A stretch of DNA of 64,000 nt, from contig NZ_JAAXCU010000042.1 in NCBI RefSeq assembly GCF_012911845.1, forward strand, positions 62,001-126,000. The letters run 5' to 3'. This DNA is from Bacillus sp. RO2 (GTDB taxonomy: Bacteria; Bacillota; Bacilli; Bacillales; Bacillaceae_I). The notes below the pieces were generated by a model. That model was not told where the DNA came from and made no database searches. It worked only from the letters and a program-made list of their open reading frames with translations. Made by a program: the position numbers and the translations under genes. Of the stretch, positions 27,813 through 36,610 are shown piece after piece (within the stretch, counting starts at the first letter, position 1; every line of letters begins with the position of its first letter).

Positions 27813-27942
27813 CTGTTGATTGGAGCAAAAGGCGAAGACTCCAGCGGGGGAGAAACGGTTGGTTGAGACCCCGCAACGAAGTGAGGAGGCTCAAGCACCG
27901 TCCCGCGGAAAGCGAAGCAATTTGCGGAAATCAACAGCGGTG
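27813..27942 (+). repeat. Dispersed element, copy 3 (reference copy)
   Basis: A 130-bp unit from CTGTTGATTGGAGC to GCGGAAATCAACAG with 9-bp perfect terminal inverted repeats (CTGTTGATT/AATCAACAG). Internal blocks are GGCGAAGACTCC, TTGAGACCCCGC, GAGGAGGCTCAAG and CCGCGGAAAGCGAAGC. No frame inside looks coding. I recognise this kind of repeat from many Bacillaceae but know no function for it. Confidence 0.87.
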
Positions 27943-27993
27943 TAATTACAGAACCTATATTTTAGAGGAGATTGGAACGCTCATGGTAGGTTA

Positions 27994-29466
27994 TTATTTC
28001 ATTTTGTTTGCTTTACTTATAGCATTTGCAACGTTTAAACCGGACAGTGTAACCATAGGCGAGCCTCCCCCAGGGTGGGTGGAGCCACCGACAAAATAAA
28101 GGTTGCTAATGTCGGCTGATTTGTTTCTTGGACGGAAGAACGCATCTGTTTTACGGTTAGACGCCATCCCATATAAAGCCCCTCTAAATGCGCCAAATGT
28201 AGTTTGTATATCCTTTGGAGTTATTACCTTTTCAGCAAGCACATTTTCTCTTAATGACAATCCGCGATCAGCTAATGTATCATATATGACGTCCTTATAA
28301 TCTTGAGCATTCTCGTTTTGAAGAGTTGTTGCCGGTGCATTGACCAAAATGAACAGATTATCCCCATTCGGACTTCTTTCCTTTTCAGTAAAAGAAGAAT
28401 TGCTCAGGTAGATGGTAGGTTCAGTTGCATATGCTTTATCCTGAAATAAACGGTTAAACTCCTGTTTGTACTCTTTTGAAAAATAGACGGTGTGATGTAA
28501 AAGTTCAGAATGCCTCTTATTCATTTCGGCAAGGACTACATAAGCAGAGATAGAAGGTTCGTATTTGGCTGCCTTTTTATTTGTAAAATGAGGCCTGTCC
28601 ACTTCTTGAACAAGTTCAGGGTATGCGTGAAGAAGGTCTGCATTCATCACAACCGTATCGGCCGGATACTTTTCCCCGTCTTCTGTTGAAACAGACACAG
28701 CCTGTTTGTTTTTCACTTCAATTGCGGTTACCTTGCAATCAGTCCTAATTAGAACTCCAAGTTTTCTAGCGAGTTTCTCAAATCCTTCTGCAATTTTTGT
28801 GTTACCTCCTTTTGTGTAATACACCCCATCCGCTAACTCCAAATAAGCGATAAGGCCAAATGTAGCAGGGGAGACATAAGGAGAGGAACCGATATAGGTG
28901 GCATATCGGTCTAGTGCTTGGATAACGAAAGGATTCGTGAAATAATTTCGGTGAAACTGATGCAAAGACTGAAAAGGTCTGACTTTGCTAAAGGAATATC
29001 CTAAGCTGGGAGAGAGGTAATCCGCAGTGGAAGTAAATGTCCTCCTGAAAAACTGGCTTTCTCCCATCTTATACAAACGTGTGACTTCCTCAAGATAAGC
29101 AGGATAATTCTTGGCACCAACAGGATCAAGCGTTGCGAGTTGGTCAATCATGTGCTCTGAATCAGAACTGAAGTCAAAAACATCCCCATTTGGAGAAAGA
29201 TTACGAGTGTGTGCTGGAAGTTTGATAAACTCAAAGTATGAATCTGGATTTTCTCCTGTTTGAGAAATGACTTCCCGGAATACATCTGGCATCGTAATCG
29301 TGTTTGGTCCAAAATCAAAAGATGCCTCTCCCAACTGAACAGGCATCAGTTTTCCACCTAAGTGGGTATTCTTTTCCAATAATGTTACATGAAATCCCTT
29401 GGTAGCAAGACTGATTGCAGCAGATAAACCACCAAGCCCTCCGCCAATGACAACGATATTTTTCAT
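27994..29466 (-). CDS. crtP: CrtP-like carotenoid oxidase (diaponeurosporene/diapolycopene oxidase)
   Basis: A 490-aa FAD protein of the CrtN/CrtP family. The start MKNIVVIGGGLGGLSAAISL, the FGAFRGALYGMASNRK block and the end LYFVGGSTHPGGGSPMVTLS follow staphylococcal CrtP rather than CrtN. CrtP-type enzymes oxidise the terminal methyl of the C30 chain to an aldehyde or acid. Last gene of the leftward operon; its ATG overlaps the glycosyltransferase stop by 4 nt. The product level (aldehyde or acid) is an inference. Confidence 0.8.
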   Translation of the reverse strand: MKNIVVIGGGLGGLSAAISLATKGFHVTLLEKNTHLGGKLMPVQLGEASFDFGPNTITMPDVFREVISQTGENPDSYFEFIKLPAHTRNLSPNGDVFDFSSDSEHMIDQLATLDPVGAKNYPAYLEEVTRLYKMGESQFFRRTFTSTADYLSPSLGYSFSKVRPFQSLHQFHRNYFTNPFVIQALDRYATYIGSSPYVSPATFGLIAYLELADGVYYTKGGNTKIAEGFEKLARKLGVLIRTDCKVTAIEVKNKQAVSVSTEDGEKYPADTVVMNADLLHAYPELVQEVDRPHFTNKKAAKYEPSISAYVVLAEMNKRHSELLHHTVYFSKEYKQEFNRLFQDKAYATEPTIYLSNSSFTEKERSPNGDNLFILVNAPATTLQNENAQDYKDVIYDTLADRGLSLRENVLAEKVITPKDIQTTFGAFRGALYGMASNRKTDAFFRPRNKSADISNLYFVGGSTHPGGGSPMVTLSGLNVANAISKANKMK

Positions 29467-30572
29467 TTATAGGCACGACCCTTCCATATATAATGTTGTT
29501 TTCTCCAAGATTTCCACATGGAAGCGTGCAGAATTACTAAGAATGCCAAAGCGCTTAAAGGCATGAAAAGAAACAAGTATGGTAGCTGGCCAGTTCTAAG
29601 ATCAATATATAGCTTTTGCATCCATACGAGTAGCAGGGGCACCAAAAATAAAACTCCATAAAGGGGTGATAAAAATGCTAAGAAAAGAGGTGAAATATAA
29701 AACAAGCTATAAAACAAAGTTAAGCCCATTGCCATTAGTGGTGATCTTCCAATGCCAATATAAATATTTTTTAAAAAACCATTCCAGACTTCTTGATTCG
29801 TTTCATACATATTACAGGTAACGTATGGAGTGGCATTTATTAGTTTTACTTGGAATCCATGTTCTTTCATCACCCTGGCGAGATGCACATCTTCAACAAT
29901 ACTAGATTTAACTGAGAAATGCCCTTCCACAAAGTCATAGGCGCTTCTCTCAAAAAACATGAACGCTCCGTGAGCGGCACTTGCAGGCTTAAAGGAACTG
30001 TAATTTGCCAACCCGAGGGGAAGATGAAGCCAGATGACGAAATGTTGCATAGGTACCACTAGTTTACTTAACCAGCTTGTGACTGGAAACCGCGGAAAAC
30101 CAGTAACCAAGCCGACTTTCTCATTCTGGAAAAATGGAAGCATGTTTTCTATGGTGTTCTTTTGCAGCCGTGCATCTGCATCCAAAAATAACAGATAATC
30201 GCCATTAGCCGCATGAGAAAGTTGATAGCAAGCATGCACCTTTCCTGCCCAGCCCTTTTTAAGGGGAGCACCTTGAAGAATAGTAAAACGGCTATCTTTC
30301 TTAGTGGAGTTCAAGGCCAAGGAATAGGTTGTGTCGGAAGAATGATCATCCAACAAGATAAATTCCAAATTAGAAAAGGTTAATTGTTTTAGATTTTCTA
30401 TTAAATGGAGGACGTTGCGCTCCTCATCTCGCATGGGAACTAAAATGGATACAAGCGGTGGGATTGCAGATTTTATTGGTTTTGAATAGGTAGGATAAAA
30501 CAATCCATTAATGATAATCCAGAGGAAAGACAATAATAACCCGCCAGATAGCAAGATAGTGAATAATTCCAA
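29463..30572 (-). CDS. Family 2 glycosyltransferase of the carotenoid cluster (CrtQ-like)
   Basis: 369 aa with an N-terminal membrane segment, a GT2 core and two or three C-terminal membrane segments. Core motifs are SILVPMRDEERNV, LLDDHSSDTT and the metal-binding LFLDADAR. The size and topology match the membrane-bound glycosyltransferases (CrtQ) that attach glucose to C30 carotenoids. It is coupled to crtP by overlap and follows the acyltransferase by 28 bp. Acceptor and sugar cannot be seen from the sequence. Confidence 0.8.
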   Translation of the reverse strand: MELFTILLSGGLLLSFLWIIINGLFYPTYSKPIKSAIPPLVSILVPMRDEERNVLHLIENLKQLTFSNLEFILLDDHSSDTTYSLALNSTKKDSRFTILQGAPLKKGWAGKVHACYQLSHAANGDYLLFLDADARLQKNTIENMLPFFQNEKVGLVTGFPRFPVTSWLSKLVVPMQHFVIWLHLPLGLANYSSFKPASAAHGAFMFFERSAYDFVEGHFSVKSSIVEDVHLARVMKEHGFQVKLINATPYVTCNMYETNQEVWNGFLKNIYIGIGRSPLMAMGLTLFYSLFYISPLFLAFLSPLYGVLFLVPLLLVWMQKLYIDLRTGQLPYLFLFMPLSALAFLVILHASMWKSWRKQHYIWKGRAYK

Positions 30573-30600
30573 AACTGTTTTCCTCCTTCAAATTCCATCA

Positions 30601-31266
30601 TTATAGTAAAGATTGATAGTGGCTTGTTTTTTGATGTATGACATCCTGTTTGACTTTATCCAGCAGAAGGGTATAGTGCTTCTCTAATGAATTGTTTTTC
30701 TCTTTTGAAGAATCACCCTGCAGTTGAGAATAATAGATCGGTTCATCTAGTTTAATATACACCTCAGGTTTACGTTCGCCAGTGAACGTATAGTAGAGGG
30801 ATACAGGAACAATGGGAATGTCTGTATTCTTTGTGATGTGCATCGCTCCTGGCAGGAAACCGAGCGGACGGATCTCAAGGTGTCGCTCATCTCCTTGTGG
30901 AAACAGCCACAATGTTTTTCCATCATTTAATCTTTCTTTTGCATACTTCATCGAGCGGACAATGTCCTTAGGATTTTCTCTGTTGACGGAAAATGCACCA
31001 ATTTTACGGAAGAAGGGGAACTCTCTAATTCCTTTCTCGTGCATCATCACATAGCTCTCCTGTTTAATAATAATTTGATTCAAATGAAAAACTACCAGTG
31101 CGTCCCACCATGTACTGTGATTGACAATGAACAAGGCAGGGGATGGGGGGAGGTTTACATGTTCCTCTTTAGCATAATAAACTCCCTTAAAATGAAAACG
31201 GAGGAAGCGCTTATTGAATTGATGAAAAAAATAATCAAATACTTTGCTTTTTTTTGCTGGAATCAT
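30601..31266 (-). CDS. PlsC-type acyltransferase of the carotenoid cluster
   Basis: A 221-aa protein with the 1-acylglycerol-phosphate acyltransferase HX4D motif NHSTWWD, then FPQGDERH and IPIVPVSLYY. In this operon it would esterify the sugar of a glycosylated carotenoid, a role filled by CrtO in Staphylococcus (a different protein family). Alternatively it is a phospholipid enzyme that happens to lie here. AAAGGAG lies 8 nt upstream of the ATG. Its start overlaps the end of the cruF-like gene by 32 nt, so they are co-transcribed. Confidence 0.78.
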   Translation of the reverse strand: MIPAKKSKVFDYFFHQFNKRFLRFHFKGVYYAKEEHVNLPPSPALFIVNHSTWWDALVVFHLNQIIIKQESYVMMHEKGIREFPFFRKIGAFSVNRENPKDIVRSMKYAKERLNDGKTLWLFPQGDERHLEIRPLGFLPGAMHITKNTDIPIVPVSLYYTFTGERKPEVYIKLDEPIYYSQLQGDSSKEKNNSLEKHYTLLLDKVKQDVIHQKTSHYQSLL

Positions 31267-32026
31267 GCAAGAGCTCCTTTGATTTCAGGGTAGCTAAATA
31301 TAATAATAGAGTTGGGATTATTGTTACAGTCAAAGCCAGATAAAGCTCTGCAGTTATGGCGATCATACAGAACATCCCAATCATCAAACCGTACAATACA
31401 TACATATTCTTCTCCCAGTAACGATTTTCCTGTGGAGAAATATTTTTCGATAGTAATAAGATGACCAGATGAAATACAAAGGAAAGTCCGAACCAACTGT
31501 AAAAGTTAAACATAGGAATGTTGTAATAAAAGCTTGTTTCTTCCCAAATCCAATATTCTTTTGCGATATAGGCGACAGGATCGATAATTAAATCCAATAC
31601 CAAAGTAGCGAAAGAAGCAAGGATTGCTTTTAAGATAATTGGGGCAGTTGAAAGTACCCTATTTGCGATTACATGTGAGGTCGAAATGACCAAAACCCAA
31701 GCAAATCCAATGGTAATGGGGACATCAAATAACTTTGGCCCGAAATAGGAATTATAATAATAATCGCCAAATAAAAAACCATATTTTACTCCAAAATGCT
31801 CAGCAGCCATAGCTACAAAAAAGACGAGTAATGTAAAGAAAACCCCAATGGAACGGTAATTTTTTATAAAATATATGGCGCCTAGAGTTCCGGCAGTTAC
31901 TAGAAATACCACATTCGCCCATTCCAACCAAGGTGGCAAGAGGTCAAAAGTCAATAACACGACCCCACATATGTACCAAACGATAAAAAAACGTACAATC
32001 AGCTTCTCCCACATGTTAATCTTCAA
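31235..32026 (-). CDS. cruF: CruF-like carotenoid 1,2-hydratase family protein (DUF422)
   Basis: An integral membrane protein with seven or eight hydrophobic segments. Blocks include AAEHFGVKYGFLFGDYYYN, the acidic LDLIIDPVA and FYNIPMFNFYSWFG, which I associate with the CruF/carotenoid biosynthesis family. CruF adds water across a terminal double bond, making a hydroxyl group that can be glycosylated, which fits the glycosyltransferase two genes downstream. The start is uncertain: TTG at 32026 is 6 nt after AGAGGTG, with GTG 32035 and ATG 32014 as alternatives. First gene of the leftward operon, with TATAAT-like -10 boxes upstream (about 32045-32065). Confidence 0.78.
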   Translation of the reverse strand: MKINMWEKLIVRFFIVWYICGVVLLTFDLLPPWLEWANVVFLVTAGTLGAIYFIKNYRSIGVFFTLLVFFVAMAAEHFGVKYGFLFGDYYYNSYFGPKLFDVPITIGFAWVLVISTSHVIANRVLSTAPIILKAILASFATLVLDLIIDPVAYIAKEYWIWEETSFYYNIPMFNFYSWFGLSFVFHLVILLLSKNISPQENRYWEKNMYVLYGLMIGMFCMIAITAELYLALTVTIIPTLLLYLATLKSKELLHDSSKKKQSI

Positions 32027-32091
32027 CAATATCACCTCTAGGAGGAATTATATCATTATAGTTTAATAATTGTATATGTTTTGTATACAGC

Positions 32092-32128
32092 AAAAAGCGA
32101 TTCAATGGGCTCAGCCACGAATCGCTTT
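32092..32128 (-). terminator. Terminator of glnK-amt
   Basis: On the minus strand AAAGCGATTC and GAATCGCTTT form a 10-bp stem followed by more T. It separates the ammonium genes from the carotenoid operon. Confidence 0.8.
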
Positions 32129-32166
32129 GTTCTTATTTTTATCATTTTAGACGAAGCGGAATCAGT

Positions 32167-33543
32167 TTATACACCCTTAGCTTTAGGTTTTTGCGTTGTT
32201 CCGCCTAAGTTGTTCAGACGATGAACTAAACCTGTACCAAATTCCGGTGCGGAACTATCAGAAAAGACCGACTCTCTAAGCTCATAAGCAGAAGAACCAT
32301 GCTCTGCAAAATCAAGCCCGGAGATCTCTTCTTCTTTAGTAACACGAATGCTCGAAAAACGGGTAACAATAAACAAGAATAATCCAACTGAACCGATTGT
32401 CCATGCCGTAACAGCCAGAACGCCAATCGCTTGAATACCCAATTGTGAAATTCCACCGCCATAAAATAATCCCGTTGAAGTAGAGAATAAACCAACAGCA
32501 AGTGTACCCCAAATTCCGCAAACCCCATGAACCGCTATGGCTCCAACCGGATCATCAATCTTAAGCTTACGATCAATGAAGGTAACGGATTCAACTAGAA
32601 GGACCCCGGCAACCAATCCAATGATAATTGCTCCTATAGGAGATACATCTCCCGTCCCTGCTGTAATTCCAACTAATCCAGCTAAAGCGCCATTTAACGT
32701 TAAGGAAGCATCAATGCGCTGATATCGGAATTGAGTGTAGAACGCAGATGCCAATACACCTGCAGAAGCTGATAATAAAGTGGTTGTAATGACATGTGGA
32801 ATAAGGGACGGATCTGCAGCTAGGGTACTGCCTCCGTTAAATCCAAACCAACCAAACCATAAGATGAAAACACCTAGTGCTCCAAGTGGAATGTTGTGCC
32901 CAGAGATGACATTTACTTTGCCGTTAGTATATTTTCCAAGACGTGCACCTAAAAACTTCACCGCAACAATAGCCCCAAGAGCACCAGTGAGGTGGACAAC
33001 AGTAGAGCCTGCGAAATCAGTAAAACCTAGTTCGGACAACCATCCGCCACCCCATACCCAATGTCCAACAATCGGATAGATGATAGCTGTCATAGCAACT
33101 GTCAATAAAATATAGCTTGATAGCTTCATTCGTTCTGCAACTGCACCAGAAATAATAGTGGCACATGTTGCTGCAAACATTGCCTGGAAAACGAAGAATC
33201 CTATTTGATCTTCATGGCCGGTAAGGAAAAACCCGTCGAGTCCGGTGAATCCACCAATGGAACTACCGAACATAAGAGCATAACCTATTGCGAGATAGAG
33301 TACAGATGCAATGGAGATAGTGAGGAAGTTCTTCATTAAAATATTTAATGCATTTTTCGAACGGGTAAAGCCCGACTCGACCATCGCGAATCCTGCGTGC
33401 ATAAAAAATACTAATAGAGCAGCAACCATAATCCAAACCATGTCAAGAGAGACGCTTAACCCTTCAACCGTAGGTGCTTGAGCATGCGCTGTGGAACCGA
33501 CCAATAATCCGCCTGTTACGAGCAATCCAATTTTCTTTTTCAT
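32167..33543 (-). CDS. amt: Ammonium transporter Amt
   Basis: A 458-aa Amt/Mep/Rh channel with a cleavable-looking N-terminal hydrophobic segment (ending AHA) and eleven membrane helices. Signature blocks are AGFAMVESGFTRSKNA, GHWVWGGGWL, DFAGSTVVHLTGA and GAIAVHGVCGIWGTLA, the last with a pore histidine. It takes up ammonium when nitrogen is scarce and is gated by GlnK. I start at 33543 with AAAGGATGA upstream rather than at an ATG inside that site. It lies 25 bp downstream of glnK, the reverse of the nrgA-nrgB order in B. subtilis. Confidence 0.93.
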   Translation of the reverse strand: MKKKIGLLVTGGLLVGSTAHAQAPTVEGLSVSLDMVWIMVAALLVFFMHAGFAMVESGFTRSKNALNILMKNFLTISIASVLYLAIGYALMFGSSIGGFTGLDGFFLTGHEDQIGFFVFQAMFAATCATIISGAVAERMKLSSYILLTVAMTAIIYPIVGHWVWGGGWLSELGFTDFAGSTVVHLTGALGAIVAVKFLGARLGKYTNGKVNVISGHNIPLGALGVFILWFGWFGFNGGSTLAADPSLIPHVITTTLLSASAGVLASAFYTQFRYQRIDASLTLNGALAGLVGITAGTGDVSPIGAIIIGLVAGVLLVESVTFIDRKLKIDDPVGAIAVHGVCGIWGTLAVGLFSTSTGLFYGGGISQLGIQAIGVLAVTAWTIGSVGLFLFIVTRFSSIRVTKEEEISGLDFAEHGSSAYELRESVFSDSSAPEFGTGLVHRLNNLGGTTQKPKAKGV

Positions 33544-33568
33544 ATCTATCATCCTTTCTTAATTAGAA

Positions 33569-33910
33569 TTAAATGATGGCAAGCTTTCCGTTTTCTCCTG
33601 TACGGATACGGATGGCATCTTCCACTGGATAGATGAAAATCTTTCCGTCCCCGACTGTGTTGGTAGAGCAAACTTCCTGAATGATTTGGACAATTTCATC
33701 TACATATTCTGATTCCACCACCATTTCCACCTTTACCTTTGGCAGTAGTTTGATCTCGAAAGTATTTCCTCTAAAAAGACCTTGTTGTCCTTTTTGTTGG
33801 CCACAACCTGCTACTTCAGAGACGGTTAAGCCGTTGATTCCGACTTCTTCCAACTTTTCACGAAGAGCACGAAATGTTTCCGGTCTAACGATGGCTTCCA
33901 CTTTTTTCAT
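33569..33910 (-). CDS. glnK: PII signal protein GlnK
   Basis: A 113-aa PII protein: MKKVEAIVRPETFRALREKL, the T-loop region GCGQQKGQQGLFRGNTFEIK, and the B-loop TVGDGKIFI. It senses 2-oxoglutarate and ATP/ADP and binds Amt. The T-loop tyrosine that enteric bacteria uridylylate (position 51) is Phe here, and position 46 is also Phe, so control by uridylylation is not possible. AAAGGAGCGATAACA precedes the ATG. A TnrA/GlnR-like box lies just upstream. Confidence 0.92.
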   Translation of the reverse strand: MKKVEAIVRPETFRALREKLEEVGINGLTVSEVAGCGQQKGQQGLFRGNTFEIKLLPKVKVEMVVESEYVDEIVQIIQEVCSTNTVGDGKIFIYPVEDAIRIRTGENGKLAII

Positions 33911-33932
33911 TGTTATCGCTCCTTTAAGTTAA

Positions 33933-33949
33933 TGTTATGTTTCCTAACA
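33933..33949. promoter_or_regulatory. Candidate TnrA/GlnR box upstream of glnK
   Basis: The 17-mer TGTTATGTTTCCTAACA fits TGTNANAWWWTMTNACA except for two symmetric central positions. It lies 22 bp upstream of the glnK start codon, close for an activator site, so it could be a repression site or mark a second site I do not see. Confidence 0.5.
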
Positions 33950-34060
33950 TCGGTAGTTATGTTTTATATCATATTCTATAATTATGCAGTGTGCAATAGT
34001 AATTATCAAAAAATTCAGTCGAAAGCGCTTACTAGTTTGTAAGGAAATCTAACATAAATA

Positions 34061-34090
34061 AAAAAACCCTTCCGTGTGGAGGGCTTTTAT
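34061..34090 (-). terminator. Terminator after yisQ
   Basis: On the minus strand GCCCTCC-ACAC-GGAAGGG is followed by seven T. Confidence 0.78.
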
Positions 34091-34112
34091 TGAGGTAAAA
34101 TAGCCTATTAAC

Positions 34113-34190
34113 TCTGTTGATTTCCGTTCCAGGCGCTTCGCTTGCCTGCGGGCGGTCCGTGAGCCTCCTCGGCGTGCGGAAATCCACAGC
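34113..34190. repeat. Dispersed element, copy 4 (fold-back derivative)
   Basis: Starts CTGTTGATTTCCG (right end, inverted) and finishes GCGGAAATCCACAG (right end, direct), so it carries two right ends and no left end. The middle keeps GCGGTCCGTGAGCCTCCTCGG. It lies between yisQ and its terminator. Confidence 0.75.
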
Positions 34191-34229
34191 GGTGTTAACC
34201 AATTACCTATAATTCTAATCAAGAAAACT

Positions 34230-35582
34230 CTATGATGCTTTTTCATGTACAAATGATTTGTTTACCCAAATGCGGGAACGCCAGCGGTACAGCATAATAA
34301 TGCCACGCAACCACTCATCTAAAATCATCGCAATCCACACACCGACTAAACCAAGACCAAAATGAATTCCTAACAAATAGGAAACAGTAACACTAACACC
34401 CCACATCGACAAAATACCGATATAAACAGGGAACCTGACATCACCTGCTGCTCGCAAAGCATTTATTACAACCAAATTGAATGAACGCCCTGGCTCCAAG
34501 ATCACGGTAAATAAAATCAACGTACCACCTAGTGTTATAATATCCGGGTTATTTGTAAAGAACCCCAAAAGTGTATCAGAGAAAAATGCAATGGGAATAG
34601 CAGTCAAAATGGAAATCAAAATGGCAAGTCTTAAGCTTTTTAAACAGCGCTTATATGCCTCTTCAACTTTTCCTGCCCCAATCTGATGACCAATCATTAT
34701 TTGTGTACCTTGACTAATAGCAACACTGAATAAGAAAATAAACATCATTAAACTTTGTGCGTACACTTTAGTTGTTAATGCTTCTGTACCTATCATGACA
34801 ATGAAATAGGTGATGACAATTTGAGAAGTATTATAGGAAAGATGTTCTCCTGCTGACGGGATACCAATTTTTAACAAGTTTTTCAAATGACTTACAGGGA
34901 GGCGGAACATTTTCTTAAATGGCAGTGGTTCTTCTATTCTTTTGAAAAGCAGGACAGTAATGACAATTAACCCTAATGCGCGGCTTGTTACAGTAGATAA
35001 TGCTACTCCGTCTACACCTAAGACGGGGATACCAAACGGCCCGAAAATAAATAAATAGTTTCCGATAACATTTATAATATTCATGCCGATGGTCACATAC
35101 ATGGCATCTCTAGTGAACCCGTAACTTCTAATCGTAGCTCCCATTGTGATGACAAGTGCCTGAACAAATGAGAAGATACCTACCATTTTCAAATAAGAAT
35201 CCGCTTCTGACAAAAGTTCAGGAGGAAGGTCCATCAATAACAAAAGCTTGGAACTGAAAAGGAATACTAAAATACTGATAGCTACACTGAAAATTAGATT
35301 GGCTCCGATAGAGACAACCGTTACTTCTGCTGCGAGTTCTCTTTTTTTTGATCCTAGATACTGTGCGACCAGGATTGTGGTACCTGTTGCGATGAAGCCA
35401 AACATGACAATCAACATAAACAAGATTTGATTGGCAACACCAACAGCTGCCACAGAGTCATCTGAATACTGACTTAACATTAATATATCTGCATTCCCCA
35501 TTAACATGTGCAGAAGAACTTCAATAAAAATAGGCCATGTTAAAGCAAAAAGTGTGAGTTTCTTTGTATTTGTTTCTTTCAT
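34230..35582 (-). CDS. yisQ: MATE family efflux transporter (YisQ-like)
   Basis: A 450-aa protein with twelve membrane helices of the MATE (multi-antimicrobial extrusion) family. Typical blocks are TWPIFIEVLLHMLMGNADIL at the N-terminus, LGVDGVALSTV between the halves and GQGTQ-like ISQGTQIMIGHQIGAG at the start of the second half. It would export cationic or other compounds using Na+ or H+. AAAGGAG precedes the ATG at 35582. It is divergent from an AraC regulator, the same pairing as yisQ/yisR in B. subtilis. Confidence 0.87.
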   Translation of the reverse strand: MKETNTKKLTLFALTWPIFIEVLLHMLMGNADILMLSQYSDDSVAAVGVANQILFMLIVMFGFIATGTTILVAQYLGSKKRELAAEVTVVSIGANLIFSVAISILVFLFSSKLLLLMDLPPELLSEADSYLKMVGIFSFVQALVITMGATIRSYGFTRDAMYVTIGMNIINVIGNYLFIFGPFGIPVLGVDGVALSTVTSRALGLIVITVLLFKRIEEPLPFKKMFRLPVSHLKNLLKIGIPSAGEHLSYNTSQIVITYFIVMIGTEALTTKVYAQSLMMFIFLFSVAISQGTQIMIGHQIGAGKVEEAYKRCLKSLRLAILISILTAIPIAFFSDTLLGFFTNNPDIITLGGTLILFTVILEPGRSFNLVVINALRAAGDVRFPVYIGILSMWGVSVTVSYLLGIHFGLGLVGVWIAMILDEWLRGIIMLYRWRSRIWVNKSFVHEKAS

Positions 35583-35701
35583 ATTGGTTACTCCTTTTGA
35601 TGATTCCGACATAAAACCATTCCTAGTTTAAACGGATTTCATTATAATAGAAAGAGATGATTTCGATACTTATTGGATTTTTACGACTTGAGGTGTAAGG
35701 A

Positions 35702-36574
35702 ATGTCAATGATTGCTATGTCTATCCCCCCATTTCCGACTTTCATTAGGGGCGGAGAATATACATTTTATAAAGGGGAACGACACTTCTCCAGAGTGTTT
35801 ACCGTTTTCGACCTTTTGTATGTAAAAAAAGGTACCTTGTTTATGCAGGAAGGCGAGAATAGGTTTGTTGTAAAAGAAGGACAATATGTCATTTTGGTTC
35901 CAGGTGAACGACATGAAGGATATGCGGATTGCACAGAACAAACAGACTATTTCTGGCTGCACTTCGTTATCCCAGGAAATGATTTTCAGATGGTGGAGGA
36001 TAAGGAGCTTGATTGGTCCTTTGTGTATAGGAAAGAACCAACATTTACAGAAGTAGGTTATTATCAGTTTCATATTCCGCAATGGGGTGAAGTGAAAAGA
36101 AGGGAGATCGTCGAACAGCAGTTGGAAACGCTTCTTACTACAAGAGACGGGGATGCCCATGTTCCAGATGATTATCTGAAACAGCAAATTCAATTCTCTG
36201 AGTTCATCGTTCAGTTGCAAAAGGAGGCATTCTCTATTCCGAGTGCTACCGAAAAGGTATGTGAGAGTGCTATGAAATACATTCAGGAAAACTATAAAAA
36301 TCCAGTTAATATGAGTGTTTTAAAAGAAGAGTTGAATTTTCATCCAGATTATTTGACTCGTTGCATGCAAAAAACGATTGGAATTAGTCCTATGCAGTAT
36401 TTAACCCATTACCGGATGCATCATGCCAAAAAGCTTTTGGCGGAAACGGAATATAAGGTATCTGCCATTTCTCGTGATGTGGGAATTGACGATGTCACGT
36501 ATTTTTCTAAGTTGTTTAAGAAGGTGGAGGGAACGACGCCGATGGAATACCGGAGATTGGTGCATCGGAAGTGA
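35702..36574 (+). CDS. yisR: AraC family transcriptional regulator (YisR-like)
   Basis: 290 aa with an N-terminal cupin-type sensor (YVKKGTLFMQEGENRFVVKE and LVPGERHEGYA) and a C-terminal double helix-turn-helix from about residue 195. That part contains MSVLKEELNFHPDYLTRCM and the AraC signature VGIDDVTYFSKLFKKVEGTTPMEYR, which I quote only in part because of its length. GAGGTG lies 6 nt before the ATG. Its likely target is the divergent MATE gene, but the ligand is unknown. Confidence 0.88.
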   Translation: MSMIAMSIPPFPTFIRGGEYTFYKGERHFSRVFTVFDLLYVKKGTLFMQEGENRFVVKEGQYVILVPGERHEGYADCTEQTDYFWLHFVIPGNDFQMVEDKELDWSFVYRKEPTFTEVGYYQFHIPQWGEVKRREIVEQQLETLLTTRDGDAHVPDDYLKQQIQFSEFIVQLQKEAFSIPSATEKVCESAMKYIQENYKNPVNMSVLKEELNFHPDYLTRCMQKTIGISPMQYLTHYRMHHAKKLLAETEYKVSAISRDVGIDDVTYFSKLFKKVEGTTPMEYRRLVHRK

Positions 36575-36610
36575 AATTTGAAGGGGGATGAATTATTGTC
36601 ATATTAGTTT

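Noticed and set aside
27863-28099. Plus-strand 78-codon frame between crtM and crtP.
   Set aside because: It runs from a dispersed repeat into the antisense of crtP and shows no ribosome site or family feature.
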